Source: Acestrorhynchus altus
Lineage: Eukaryota; Chordata; Actinopteri; Characiformes; Acestrorhynchidae
Reading direction: 5' to 3'
Assembly: GCA_034509495.1 (NCBI GenBank)
Contig: CM067505.1
Location: 4,069,094 to 4,133,093 of the forward strand
DNA length: 64,000 nucleotides
In this document: one piece after another, positions 11,657-24,800 of the stretch
Layout: the number at the start of each line of letters is the position of its first letter
How positions within the stretch are numbered: position 1 is the stretch's first letter
The notes under the pieces: generated by a model
What the model saw: only the letters and a program-made list of their open reading frames with translations
The model's database searches: none
What the model was told of the DNA's origin: nothing
Program-made: the position numbers and the translations under genes

Positions 11657-13455
11657 GTCCTCTAAACCAGTGAACCCAGAGAACCCAGAGAACCCAGAGA
11701 ACACAGTCAACCCAGTCTGACAGAGTCCTGCTGCTTTGCCTCCACAGACCGGCTCCCTTCACTCAAAAGCACATGGCGTCCTCCTCTCTCGTCCCCTGAC
11801 CTACCCACAATGCACTGCAAAATACAGGGTTGCCAGATCCACCCCACTAAATCCCTTTCCTGTTTTTTTTTTGTTTGTTTCGTTTGTTTGTTTGTTTTTT
11901 TCGTTTTTAATTAATTAATTTATTTTATCGATTATACACAACCAACCTAACTGGACTGTCGTCCTCAATGAGACGATTCACGTGCGAATTGATGTTTGTG
12001 TGAAGATTACACTTAAAACCCTGCTTTTCAGTGAAACACAGATTCAAGTCCAGGATCCTGCTCTTATTCGGCTCTAATGGTCCAGATTTTACTTTCTGGA
12101 CCGGGATCATCCACCTCCAGTCGTTTTCTGTTAGGCTTAACCGCGCTGAACTGGGGAGGGAGCTGTATACCCAACCTGGCAACCCAGCCGTGTTCCCTCT
12201 GTCCCCTCCATAACTTTATTGAAAAGCCCACCACTGTTCTTACACAGACCGCAACACGACCCTCAGTCACCTTTTTATTAACTATTACAGCTCTAGACTA
12301 GTATTGTGGGGTGTGTTTGCAGTGTGACAAACTTTTATCCATCAAAACATTATAAAAGTATTTTATTGGAGACTCACACACCACTTCATTGTTATTTTCA
12401 GGAGCTCCTACTTAAATAGTCTTATAAATGTCTGTAAATATGAATTAAATGTTTGTATCATTTTGAACATGATTTTTTATGAAAAAAAAATACTTTGCGT
12501 TTTTTATATTTGGTTGTGTTTATGAGCTAAAATGCAATAATCTTTATGAGTTATTTGTAACGTTAGATTGACAAGGAATTTATAATAATATGTTCTTCAA
12601 AATACTTGACAGTGGTCCAAATAAAATAAGCTGAATACCATTTATTATTTATGTTTTTTATTATTATTATTTATTAGCCCCACCCCTTGCTGATCAGTCT
12701 GAGTCTGCATGCAGGTAACCTTAGTCTGTGTATATTGAAACATACAGATGTTTGATCTTCATTTGAACAATATTGATGAAGGAAATATAAAAATATAAAT
12801 GGAAAATCTTTCTCCCAGTTAATGTCAGAGACTGGTAGATGTTTATAAATGTCTAATTGGTGAAAATATAAGTGTTTTATTTAAACATATATTTTGCACA
12901 AATACACTGCTATCAAATTCATTCTGATAATCTGAATCTTAACTTCAACTACAATCATGGGGACCTGTTGACCTGACACTTGTCCAAAAGATGATCATTA
13001 ACACCCTCCAAAAGCCCACATGCACACCCCCTCCCCCTTTGTAGAAACACAGATCTTAGTCTGTAGACCATAATGTTAAGTGGGAGGAGGCCTTGAGAAG
13101 CTTCTTAAGCAGTAATCTCCACTTATCCATCTGCTGTCAGTAGTCTACAGTGCCTCGTCTTTGTTTTGGCTGTGCCTGAACTTGGATGAGGTGAGCCGTG
13201 AACACAGCAGGTGAGTGTCAAAGTGTCTTGTGAGTAAAAGAGCCTTAATGTTCTGTACAAACGTTCTGCACAGTCTGTAATATTTTCTGAAGGTGTTATA
13301 GTAATCTATAATACCATGTATAATCCCGTACTAAACCCAGGTAACTGCAGTGTATCAAAATATACGTTATATATGGATCTTAAAGACTGTAGTTGGATTT
13401 CATAAAGGCTATAAGTGGTGGTTCTGTAAGGGTTCCTTTTGTGTTTGTGCAGATC
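11657..13455. other. divergent MRPL12 / METTL26 promoter interval
   Basis: MRPL12 reads left from 11,656 and METTL26 reads right from 13,456. The MRPL12 side (11,500-11,660) is CpG-rich. A probable METTL26 leader exon ends at a donor GTGAGC (13,191) or GTGAGT (13,211), because the coding exon begins right after a TTTGTGCAG acceptor. A 10-bp repeat (AACCCAGAG-like) occurs four times near 11,672-11,710. The middle is AT-rich with no gene seen. Confidence 0.6.
11799..11820 (-). promoter_or_regulatory. possible ZNF143-type promoter element of MRPL12
   Basis: The minus strand reads GCAGTGCATTGTGGGTAGG about 150 bp upstream of the MRPL12 ATG. It resembles the ACTACAATTCCC/GGGAATTGTAGT class of housekeeping promoter motif bound by ZNF143. 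Motif likeness only. Confidence 0.35.
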
Positions 13456-16400
13456 ATGCTGGTGTCCCCTGCAGCCGAGCGCAGCCAGGCCTCGCTGCTT
13501 TCAGTGCTGCAGGCCGTGCTGGAGGATCAGTCCCACAAAAAACTGTTTGGCCTTGAGTTGGGTTCAGGCACAGGGCAACACATTACTCACTTTGCTCTGG
13601 AGCTGCCCTTCATCACCTGGCAGCCGTCAGACATCACAGAGGAATCTCGAAACAGGTACATGCATAATGAAAAGGTTATCGCTGGTTGGACCCTTGGTGT
13701 TGGCTGCTTGTATGTTTAACCTCTTCACAAGTCCTGGCTACCTGTACTGATCCACCCAGAGTGACTTTTTTAGCAGGAGGGCTGTTGTAACCGTGCAACA
13801 TTCACCATTTAATGTGGAATGAAAATTTCCATTATATTGTGGGAAGACTACTCAATGGAAGTTCAGTAGATTCAGGAGATGAAACTATGGATTACAAGTT
13901 AGAGTCATGCTATTGTGCCATCAATACTCAGAGTCTGAGTTGGCCAGTTGGCCATGCTCTCTCTGAGTGGGTAGATGGCACTCTCTCCCATCACTTCCAT
14001 TGTGATGTTGGTCAGCACAGGTGAGAACTGAGAAAAAGGTGTGCCGAAATCATCCCACACTTGCCTTAAACTGTGTGAGTAGCTGCGGTTTCTGACAGTC
14101 CATGTTGTCTATAAAACAGGTTCTTTACTTTAATAGAATGATTAGAAATATAAAATTACTTTTTTAACAACATTAGTCTCATAGTCTCAGTGTCCATCCT
14201 CACGCTCTTTGAAGGGCACATTTTAGACAACAAACATGCCTTGGTTGAATAATTAAATAAGGATTAATTAGTACACTGTATGTCCAAATATTTGTGGACA
14301 CCCCTTCTAATTATACTAAGCTGCACCAATAGGCAACACATCTGGGTACTTTTCCCCCTTTTGGAAGAAAACAGATACTCTAATTTGACTGGCGGTAAAT
14401 ACAAATTTCCAAGCCATTCTAAACTTAGTTGCATTAAATAAGCCCCCCTTCTGATTTATAGTTATTAGTTCAAAACCTGTTGTCAGCCAGGCCAACAATT
14501 ACATCTTATCCGTGCTGGCCAATGATCAGCACTGTTTTATAGAAAAAGGTAAAGAAATAGGGGCTGAGTGTCCTTTCAGCATGCCCCGTCAAAGGGGACG
14601 GACAACCCAATAGCTGAAAGTATATCAGATCCCACCATTTACCATTTTCCTGCTCTCTGTGGATGGCCTGAAGCCACAGATCTCTCCTGTTGATGCCCTT
14701 CACTCTTTAGGGCATTAAAAAAAATTGTACAGTGGGGTTTATTTTAATGCTGCACAAGCAAAATTCCAAATGCAAAATGTTGATTCAAGGCCTGCTGATA
14801 CTATTTCCAATTTGGCAACAACTGTATGGCTGTTTTCATGCAAAATAGGCTGTGGTCATTCAGAAGACAGGAAAGTGACTGCTCTCAATTAAGCCCCCCA
14901 GCATTGAGCTTTGGAACAGTGGACCTGTGTTCTCAGGAATGATGGTGCTCCATCCAGTACTTTTTGGATTTTAGATATTTTGGAGTTGGGGTTGTTGGGG
15001 GTGAGAATGGGAGTTCAAATATCCTGACCTCAATGCTCTTGTTGCTGAATGCAATCAAATTCTCACAGTGATGCTCCAAAATTTAGTAGAAAGCACATAC
15101 AGTGTATATTTGATAGCTTTCCAGAGTAGCTGCTTTACTTTTTATGTTTGAAAGTCAGTAATGCTGTAACACAGTTTGAGAACGTGTTGTATGTTCTACA
15201 GTACCCGGGCTTATATCACCGCAACCAAAGTGCAGTCAGTGCTGCAGCCAGTGTTTCTGGATGCCAGGGAACCCTGGGAGAAATGGGCAGGACTCCCACA
15301 GAGCTCCTGTGATGTCATCATAGCCATCAACCTTCTTCAGTACAGCAGCTTCAACACTGCAGAGGTAAATACCCTTACAGAGTTGTGTTGTATATTTTAC
15401 ACTAATAACTAGTGAGTCTGTTTTTCTTAATTCACTTTAAAGTGCAAAAATAAAATCTAAATAATAAACTATAAACTAAAAATAAAAAAATAAAAATTTA
15501 CATGAAGTTCACATAAATGTGCTGTATAAATCTATTAAAACGGTTTTACATAAAATGTACTTTTACCAACTAAAAATGGGATATTTTACAGCTTATAAAT
15601 TCACTTTCAACTTACTAATCAAATGGACTTTAAGTATAGCTTTTTTGTAAGTGTATGTCAAATATCCTGAGCTCATGAGAAGTTAGCAAAAGCATTACTT
15701 GACCATTATTGTGTCCATAGGGTGTCTTTAAAGGATCTGGAGAGATTCTGAGGCAGAATGGAGTCTTAATAACTTATGGGGTGAGTAATATGTTAATGCA
15801 TGTGTTTTCTGTAGATATAAACTAAACTGGGACCTAAATGATCTTCAGTTAGATGTCAGTTCCTGTCTTTTTGATGTTACTCTTGTCATACTATTGTATT
15901 ATTGTATCTTGTTTGTAGCCATATGCCATCAATGGAATTATCACACCATTCTGTAATGAAGAACTGGACCGAAGATTACAAGAGATGTAAGTCTTCTGCT
16001 TGGCTCAGTATGTAACTTTATTTAATTAGAATGGTATCACTTCAGTGGATTTTAAAATGAAGCATCATCAGATCACATTTGAAGAATTTAGTCAGATCAT
16101 CTATATACACTAGTGACCAAGTTGAACTGGCAGCCATATGTGCCTGTGCCTCCATCAGGCTTAACAGTTGTGGTGGAATGCTCCTGATCAGGAACCCTCC
16201 CTTACTTTTTCAAGTTCATTTTGGATTCATCTGTCTAAAGATTTTTTTCTCTTTAGACATTTTCCACTTACTTTTGAGTCTCTGAAAAAGGAATTCCTAA
16301 ACAATTCATGTAAAAATGTATTTTACCCCTTTACCTAAGCCTGAAAGTCTGCATTTCAATCTCACATCTACAATAGCTCACTTTAAATCCACGAGGTGGT

Positions 16401-17168
16401 ATACAGAGACAAACTTACAGAAGTCTGCTATTGTCCAAATACTTATGGACATGACTGCATGTTCCCTGCCAGGAATCCAGAATGGGGCCTTCCAGACATT
16501 GACGTGCTAAGACAGCTTGCCTTTGGGAACGGGTTACGCCTGGAGAGAATGGTCCGTAGCAGATTCTAAAATACACAACATATCAACAAGTAGTTGCTGG
16601 AACTGTGTGAATGAAATGATATTTGTAATATTAGACTGAAAGGGTAGGTGTATTGGGGAAAACGACATTTGAAAGAAGGCTCTAGTACCCTGTTGGGTTC
16701 CACTATGCTCCACATTTAGCCACAGATGTTAGAGCTGGGCCTGTAGATACTGCACATTCATAGACTATCAAAGATGATCCAATAAAATAGGTGATAACTC
16801 TGGCAACCGGGAACACCAAGGAAGTGTTGAAGTCTAGTGGAGATATTCCTGAAAAACCCTTGCTAGACGATCATTATCTTGCTGAAAAAACTTGGTCATA
16901 TCACCAGGAGACACTCTACCCAAAAGTAGCCTCTTCTTATAGGGCAACAGTGGAAGCACATTATGCCCTCTTTGTGCAAAGAGCCAAAGCCTAATCAGAC
17001 CACACCTGTAATCAATTTAATTTCTGCAATAAGTTTTTTTCCCCTTGAATGAATATCTATAACCACTATTAATGTACAGTAATAAACTGAATATCTATTT
17101 CTTTTGCATCTTTCTACAAGATTGAGATGGAAGAAAGCAACAAATGCCTGGTCTTCCGAAAGGTGTGA
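13456..17168 (+). CDS. mettl26: methyltransferase-like protein 26 (UPF0585 family)
   Basis: Predicted S-adenosylmethionine-dependent methyltransferase; the family's substrate is not established. Six coding exons: 13456-13655, 15202-15364, 15721-15780, 15919-15986, 16473-16551 and 17121-17168. They give 618 nt and 205 aa, close to human METTL26 (204). Exon 1 begins MLVSPAAERSQ and carries the SAM-binding motif LELGSGTGQH (residues 33-42) followed by WQPSDI (55-60). Later family landmarks are AINLLQYS, VLITYGPYAING, NPEWGLPD and the C-terminal NKCLVFRK. Every splice phase joins. The coding ATG lies three bases after an acceptor, so a non-coding leader exon is expected near 13,140-13,210. The gene is transcribed towards HGS. 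Introns contain SINE and Tc1-type MITE copies. Confidence 0.95.
13915..14035 (+). mobile_element. tRNA-derived SINE, copy 2
   Basis: TTGGCCATGCTCTCTCTGAG, then GTGGGTAGATGG, then GTGATGTTGGTCAGCACAGG. The same ordered words occur at 42,415-42,735 on the opposite strand. In METTL26 intron 1. Confidence 0.55.
14275..15080. mobile_element. Tc1-type MITE family, copy A
   Basis: Starts with ATGTCCAAATATTTGTGGAC, then ACCCCTTCTAATTA. The inner part has AAGCCCCCCAGC and the end region GAATGCAATCAAATTCTCAC. The same words recur at 23,685-23,995, 39,895-40,095 and 57,300-57,665. The outer end seen at 63,515-63,545 (GGTGTCCCAATAATTTTGTC) is the inverted partner of this start, so the family has terminal inverted repeats. 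In METTL26 intron 1. Confidence 0.6.
16655..16780. repeat. dispersed repeat, pair with 47,885-47,990
   Basis: GAAGGCTCTAGTACCCTGTT here and GGAGGCTCTAGTACCCGGTT at 47,903 are near identical. Unclassified transposon fragment in METTL26 intron 5. Confidence 0.5.
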
Positions 17169-18852
17169 CACACCAAGCCCTTTCCGGACAGAAGTCATCG
17201 CCATTGGATATAAAAACTACATTTTAATGTCAGTGGGTTTTGACGAACCAATTAAAATTTGTGAAGATTTTTCTCCCACAATTTTACTTTAACAAAAACA
17301 CTCATCAGTTCTGGAATACATGATTTATTTTGCACGTTCTTTCAGACACGATAAAAGAAACATTTTGCCAAAAATGTGCACAATAAAAGAATGAGATTTA
17401 TTAAATATAATCTTAAAATTCTTTTCCTTCTTTTTTGAAGTCAGACAGATCAATATAATGGAAAGTTGTCCACAGATGGCATTAAAGGGTTACAGAAGTC
17501 ACTGGTTGGTGTAGGTTACAAACATGCAGTACCAGTCCACTCCTAAAGCAATGTCCATGCCATCCGTCTGCACAGTTTGATCCCATTTTTCATTCACATC
17601 CTCTACACAAAACCACACAAGCATGGAAATCATACAGAGTCACCACCTTGATCAACTAGAGATGGAGATTTAGATTTTCATATCTAATCCAATTTGAAAT
17701 CTGAGGTTTTGTGACACTGAATCCTGCGGTGAAAATCTAACAATTGGGATACCCAAGGAAACTGACCTACACACAGTACTTGGAAACATAAGCCCGTCTC
17801 TTTTGCTTTTTTATACAAATCACACTAAAAACAGTGACACAGCTGCTGTCCTGTCTAATTTAATCTACAAAAGCCAAGACAACTTTGACATTTATTAGCT
17901 AGGGTTCTGTAATGAAGGTCCTAATTTCAGGGTACTCCAATTCATTTGAAATCTTGCTATAGTAGGTTGTGCACATCAGCGTGGCCACAGGTAACATTGC
18001 TCAGGAATGTCATCCGATTTTTACTGAAAGGGTTGGAGAATCAATACGCTGGCAAGTGACTGAAAGTTTTAGCAGTTTTAGAACGGCACTGAAACTGGGC
18101 CCATATTAATCACAAGATTCAGAGCAAGACAGCTGATCTAGAGTCGGTCTTGAATATAATGGATATAACATGGATATAGTTCTTGGATCAGTCTCTCAAG
18201 CTCTGAGTGGCTTCATAGATGTTTATCCCAGTGCTCCTATTGCTGTCTCAGCTTCTTACTAAAGCCATTCTAAAGCCTCTCAAATAAACCAAATCATTTT
18301 TCACTCAATCGGCACACATTGACTTGCTAGGCAAAGAGTCATTGCACATACACTCGTTCCCATTTCTGAAAAAGAATAATTAACACACATGCAGACTGGT
18401 TTTTAGAAAAATATCAGACAAAAAGATGGTAACGTCTAACTTTTTTTGAGTCATATTGTATCAGTATACTCGCTGAACTCTATAATATGAATGACTAGCT
18501 GAGCTTCGATTTCGTTTCATAAGGAAACACTACACACACCCAAAAAAGACCAAGAAAGAGAGAGAGGCTTTAAGTTGGCATAATTGAAGAGGAGGGCTTT
18601 CCCCACCAGGACCATGTCTAGCCTTTTCTGGGGACAGAGGGAAAATACATGGAACCAAAAAAATCTCACAATATCTCTGGCAACATCTGACCAATAGTTG
18701 CAGAAATATTGCAAATTGACTGTGTGGGGTTGGAAAAAAACAAACAAACAAACAAAAAAAAAAAAACAACTGAAAAAAACACAACGCTGTCTGTAGTGTG
18801 CTGGACCTGGGAGGGATGGGGTAGATGTGGGAGTGTGTCATAAGGTGGACCA
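17169..18852. other. convergent 3' ends of METTL26 and HGS
   Basis: The two genes meet tail to tail. A plus-strand AATAAA at 17,382-17,387 can serve METTL26. Minus-strand AATAAA signals (TTTATT on the plus strand) at 17,891-17,896, 17,397-17,402 and 17,324-17,329 can serve HGS. No other gene is seen, so most of this interval is probably 3' untranslated sequence. Confidence 0.6.
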
Positions 18853-21800
18853 TCAGTCAAAAGAGATTAGCTGAGCCTCTGCACTGCCAGGAGGGGCCTG
18901 CTGGGGTGGCTGCTGCTGTGGCGGTTGCTGCTGTGGACCTCCAGGGGGGGCCATCTGTCCAGACAAAGAGAGGTTAACAATGAAGACAGTGTCAGCAGGC
19001 TTAATTAATATATACCACACAGAATCGCATACTGTGGCTGGACTGACCTGCTGGTACATGGGCTGCTGACCAGGCATGTACTGCTGTTGTGGAGGCATGT
19101 TGGGGTCCTGTCCCGGAAGTGCAGACATCATATTCTAAAACAGGAACAGGAAAACAGGAAGTTTCAAAACCCAAATACCAAAATAAGTGATTGAAATGTT
19201 TTGTGCCATAAAGAACCATGTCTAAGATTTGTACCAATGTGAAGAACCTTTACGTAACATAAAGTCAAGGTATTTTAGATGTTTAAATTTTTATCATTGC
19301 AACTGACAGACTCTGACCCACAGATCTACTACGGGACGATTAGGGCGTGTACAGACCATGACTGTACATGATTTTAGTCTGTTGTCAACATGTAATTATC
19401 AATGGCCTCAATCAGTGGCTTTTTAACAGAGAATGAAATGGTCTTCTTGAAAATAAAACCTTGCTTTCGCGTGAGAACCCTGACCTGCATACTGTAGGGC
19501 TGGTATCCCATGTATGCCATTCCATTGGTGGGGGCAGCTTGGGACATTGGGGGCATACTTTGTGCTTGAGACACCACATTCTGCAAAAGACAATATTCAG
19601 AAAAATCAGAAATTGATACCTGATCAACATCAAAGCATTTGTGACACAAACTTGGGTCATATCTAGAGCAGGACAGATGAATTCTGCCCTATAAAGCAAG
19701 CATGCTTACCTGGTAGCCCTGTGTTGGGGTGGGCTGGTAGTTAGTATAGGCAGGACTGGTGGTAGGAGGGGCTTGACCAGGGGCAGGAGGTTGTCCACTG
19801 GTACCTGCAGTTTGGTACATGTAGGCGTTCACCATATTCGGATCTGTATGAACGGTAATGACATCTCCATTTATAATCTTTCAAAAATATAAACAATTAT
19901 CATACGCAAGAACAAAGGCTATCGATGACATAACAGGGACTACACAGAGAGGAGACATTTTCACCGGTTTATAACCAAGTTATGATCTTTTTAAAACAAA
20001 CAGGACAAACAAAAAAGTATGGATGGATGGATGTCCAGCTCACCTGTAGCAGAAACAGGCATGGCCTGATAGGGCCCTGCTCCAGTCTGTCCAGGCTGGT
20101 TCATATACACACCATGCATGGGAGAACCCTCTACTGAGCCAGCAGGGCTGAAAGTGCCTGGGTAACTGGGGGGACCAGCAGGTGGATACACCACCCCTCC
20201 AGCAACGTTAGGCGGCAAGGACTGCATCTGCACAACACAAAACGACCCAAAACCATGAACACCAAGGAACATGGCACTATTTTTCCAAAACTTGGTATTC
20301 AGGGAGATTATTCTAGATATTTACGTATTCCTCTAAATGTCTCTCTCCCTAATGGAAAGCATGAGCTCATAATTTTGAAATGATCAGGTTATTAAAATTG
20401 TAAAGAACACTTGGGCTGTAGCCAGATGTAATTTATATGAAGACACAAAATACCTCCACATATTTGCATTCACTGCCTCAGCTTACCTGGGCATAAGGCA
20501 GGGAAAAGGCAGGCATTTGGGCACGCATCTGAATGGTGTGCTTTTGCTGCTCTAGACGCAACTGCCGCTCTTTCTCCTGCTCCTGCAGGCGCTGAATAGC
20601 CAGTTGCCTCTGCATCTCCAGGTACTCCTGTATCAAAGCCAACAATCAAACATGAAAAATGCAGAGCTTTCAGACATGACCAATCCAAAACCCAAGCTCC
20701 TGTTTTTAAAGCCAGAGAAGTGCAGCCAGTACCTGTTTCTTCTGCCTCATGATCTCCAGTTTCTGGGCCAGCTGGATCTGCCGCTGTCTTTCAGCCTCTT
20801 CAGCAGCCCGCCGGAGTTTCTCACGGTGCTCGTCCCGGAGAGCATTTAGAGCAGCCCTCGCATCCCGCACCTGTGCAAGTTTATCCTGCAGCCCCTCGTA
20901 GTACACTATTCAAGACAGAGACAACAAATGTCACACTGTCTGGGATACCCAAGAGATTTGTGGAAGTCTAACAGGATCAAGACAGGACTAAAGATCTCAT
21001 TCAGTTTTTTATAGCCACCTCCCTGCTCTCACATTCAGGTCTGCATTATTCATAGAATTAGCTACTTCAAATAGTTATTTGAGGGATGCCATTGAAGTAC
21101 AAGATGGGTGAGTGTGAAGAACACCATCTACCCACCCCAAGGATGGGTTCAGATTCAAGACAAGGCCACTGACTGATACTTTGAGGTAAGGATTAAGGTT
21201 TTTACTGTTTTAAACAGTATAAACTACACACACCTACCCATTACTATTGCCTCTTGTACATGTATGGACAAAAAAAAATTGCTGCCAGCTGCGTGACTGC
21301 TCTGACTCACGTCTCTTCTCATCAAGCTGGTTGAGGATGTCCAACAGCTGTGGGTGCATGTTGTTAATGGACTGGAACAGGGAGAGCACGGCACTGTCGT
21401 TGGTGATGCTGCGCCCACGCATGTGGTTGCTCTTCATACGGTTGAGGAAGGTAGTGACAGCATTCTGCAGAGCTTTGAGGAACTGCTCGTGGTTCTCCTC
21501 TGATTCTCCATTCTGGTACTGCTGCTGGGGAAACACACCAGAGTTTAAGTCAGGTCAAATACTCAGAATGATAATGTACAGTATACTTAAAAAAAAAACA
21601 AAAAAAAAAAAACTGTTCCACACCAGCTGCCCAATCTGAGAGGTGGTAATGTGTATTTTTGTTTAATGGTCTTTAATAGTCATTCATTTTATTAGAACTA
21701 TGGTTTGCCACATAAACATTCAATGCAAAAGCTTGCCATCAGCAGTAGCATTTAACAACCATGCAACATAAATAAATATGACTACTTTTATTTATTTAAT

Positions 21801-24800
21801 TATTTTAGGAAACTAGTTTGATGATTTCCTTCTCAGACCTACCTCATTCAAAAAAGGAGTACTTATGTTAGAGCAGCTAAAGTAAATCTCCTCAATTCCC
21901 CACCCCTGTTTTAATTCAACATATTCAAATGTACCTCTACTATGTTGATGGGCTGGACTGGTGCATGGATTTCCACTGGCTGGCTGACAGGCAGAGGCTC
22001 AGCCAATGGCACTGGAGCTGGAGCGGATGGGGTGGGACTTTTGCGCACCTCTTCCTGCTTCTTCTCCCAATAAGTCCTGTTCAGGTAGCGAGCCAACTGG
22101 AAACAATGAGCAGAGTTTAAAATGAAGTCACTTGTGTAATGTACTTGAGTAACTACTCAAAGAATGAGGGTAGATGCTTTACCTCAGGATCAACGTCTTC
22201 AGCAGAGGGAGCAGATGAGTTCTATGGAGAAAGACATCAAACACTATTTAAATACCAATTTGTTCTACTTTTGCTTTGTAATTTCAGAAAATATCCACCC
22301 ATAGTCTTACCACAGGAGACGAGTAGAGGGTACTGACAGGTGGAGCTGAGGATGTCACTGGGGTGGGATCAGCTTTGGGGTATACCGAGTAAGAATTCTT
22401 ATGCCTCTGTGTACATACAGAACAATGAATGAACTTATCTATTGATCCCATCTCTAATTCTTTTATAATTCCACGGCTGTGTGGTTTCGGAAAGAATGGA
22501 ACTGTGGCTGTTTCTCTCACCATCCTCTCCTTCTCCTCAGCTTCACTCTGAGACAGAGCAATGGCCAGCTGCAGCTCTTCTTCTTCCTGCAGTGCTGCCT
22601 CATCCCTCTTGGGAGGCATCTGGATTAACAGAGGGTTCAGAGGAGATCAGCAGACGTAGGACAGAACAGAACAAAGGGAGTAAGGAGAGCAAATCACAAA
22701 CATCTAGCACAAATGTAACTGGCTGGAAAAGTGATATTTGGTTCATTTAAAGCCACATGTAGCAATTTTACCTTAAATAACAGCTTCAAAATTCTTATGA
22801 TGCTCTATTGACTTATAATAAGGAGAACAGCGTTTCTACAATTGCTCCTCCGGGGTCAATATTTTTGGTAAAGTGGGATGGACAAACCTTACAAGAAATG
22901 CGTAATGTGATATGAGTAATATTTGTGTACCCATTTCTGATCTATTCTATACTATACACCTTTTTATATCACCAAGTTCACGGGACCAGCAGGGTGGGGA
23001 CACAATAAGTCAGGAGGGTCCACAGACTCCAAAGCTTCACAAGTGCTTTATATAAGGATTTGCTTTGCTGATTAATCAACACCAAATCAAGCAGGAGTGG
23101 CAGCAACATTTTATTAATGCCCTGCCCAGAAGTACAGACCACGCAATAATTGAGGGGACTACCTGAGACTGCTGGGCCAGTGGACTGGTCAGGTACTCAG
23201 GGGGCAACTCAGCTTGTCCGCTACTACTGGTTTTCCCTTCTGCTTTCCTAGGAGGGGGAGAGAGGGAGGGGTGGCTGGTGAGGAGGAGGGATCAGGAAAC
23301 ACACAGACTGGTAAATCTCTGGAGAACAGTGGAAAGATGTGAACACGTGCAATCCTCAGGTACAACAGAAAGACAAGAAGAACAGTGCATACATTAAAAA
23401 ATATATCAGGCAAGTCCTACTGCACATTTTCTGATCTGTCAGAACTCATGATAATGATCTTGATAAGTTAATCAAAGAGTTCCAGTACCAATTAGTTTTT
23501 CTAGGTAAAAAAAACATTAAAGGATGTCAGAAAATCAGATCTGCACATCTCCATAATACACAGAACACTTAAGAAAAAGAAATAAAACATCTATAAGGGG
23601 TGTAAAAATGCTTCAGTATGTCATTATGTGTTGATTTGAACATGGCAATACTGCTATAGAAATTTAGGAGTGTTGTAAAAAATTACTTGATCACACCTAA
23701 AAATCTAACACCATCCATATCTCAGCAATCATCTCCCAAACAAAGTAAAGATTTTTGTCTATTTTGCACTACTATGTTAATACATTACGTCCAAATTTGG
23801 AAGGACAACACTTACAATACATTCAGCTACTTTAAGTCGCTCTTGTCGATGAATGTAATCAAATTCTCACAGCAAGGCTCCAAAATCTAGTAAAATTCGT
23901 TCCCAAGACAGCATTCCAACAAGACCAGAATAAACTATTTGATTTTGTGAAAAATAAAAAGTAAGCAGGTGTCCCAATACTTTTTTCACACCATGTCTTG
24001 TTCAATGTATTTTCAGAACTATTATGGAGTGAAATCAGATCAAATCCAGGCTACATTTTTCAGAGAACAAAAGTGAATCTCTGTGAGGTTAGGAGATTTA
24101 CACCACTAGGATCTTTTGAAGAGAGGCTTTCATGCTTTCATCAAAAGGCTTTTAAGGAGTCTTACAGCAGCATCCTTTGGTTGAAAAATACTACCGTGTA
24201 GAAGACAATAGCACAGTTGTGTGTGAGGATATATTACAGCCCTCAACTTACTTGTTAAGGAGCTCAAAGCAGGGCTCACACACTCGCACTTCCTTTTCAA
24301 TGCCAAACTTGGGAATAGTGGAGTACTTGGATGAGCACTTGCCGCAGAAGATCTGTCCACATGCTCTGCAGTGATGCTGAGGCAAAGGAGGAAAAACACA
24401 GGTCAACGTACACAAACACAGTGCAGAATAAAGTGATAACAGTAAACAGTAAAACTGTTTATCTGTATTCACACCTTCAATCTAAGTCACAGCCTGTTCT
24501 CACACCTGCCTAGCAGCAGGAGACACAGCTGAGACAGCTTCTCCCCCAGGCCTTCAGGCTGCTGAACAGCCAGTAGCACAGCAGACCAGTCATCTTACTC
24601 CTTCACCCCATACAAACAAACTCTGAGACTGTGACTAACAACTCAGTCAAACTGAACCCACAAAACACTTCAACCAATCACACTGCTTTTTGACTCTGAT
24701 ACCATTATTTTAAAAGTATTCTACTGTAATCTACTGTGAGGAATTATGTGCCCATCTTTTTCACTCACCTTTACATCTGTTTTACCATCGAGCTAACAAG

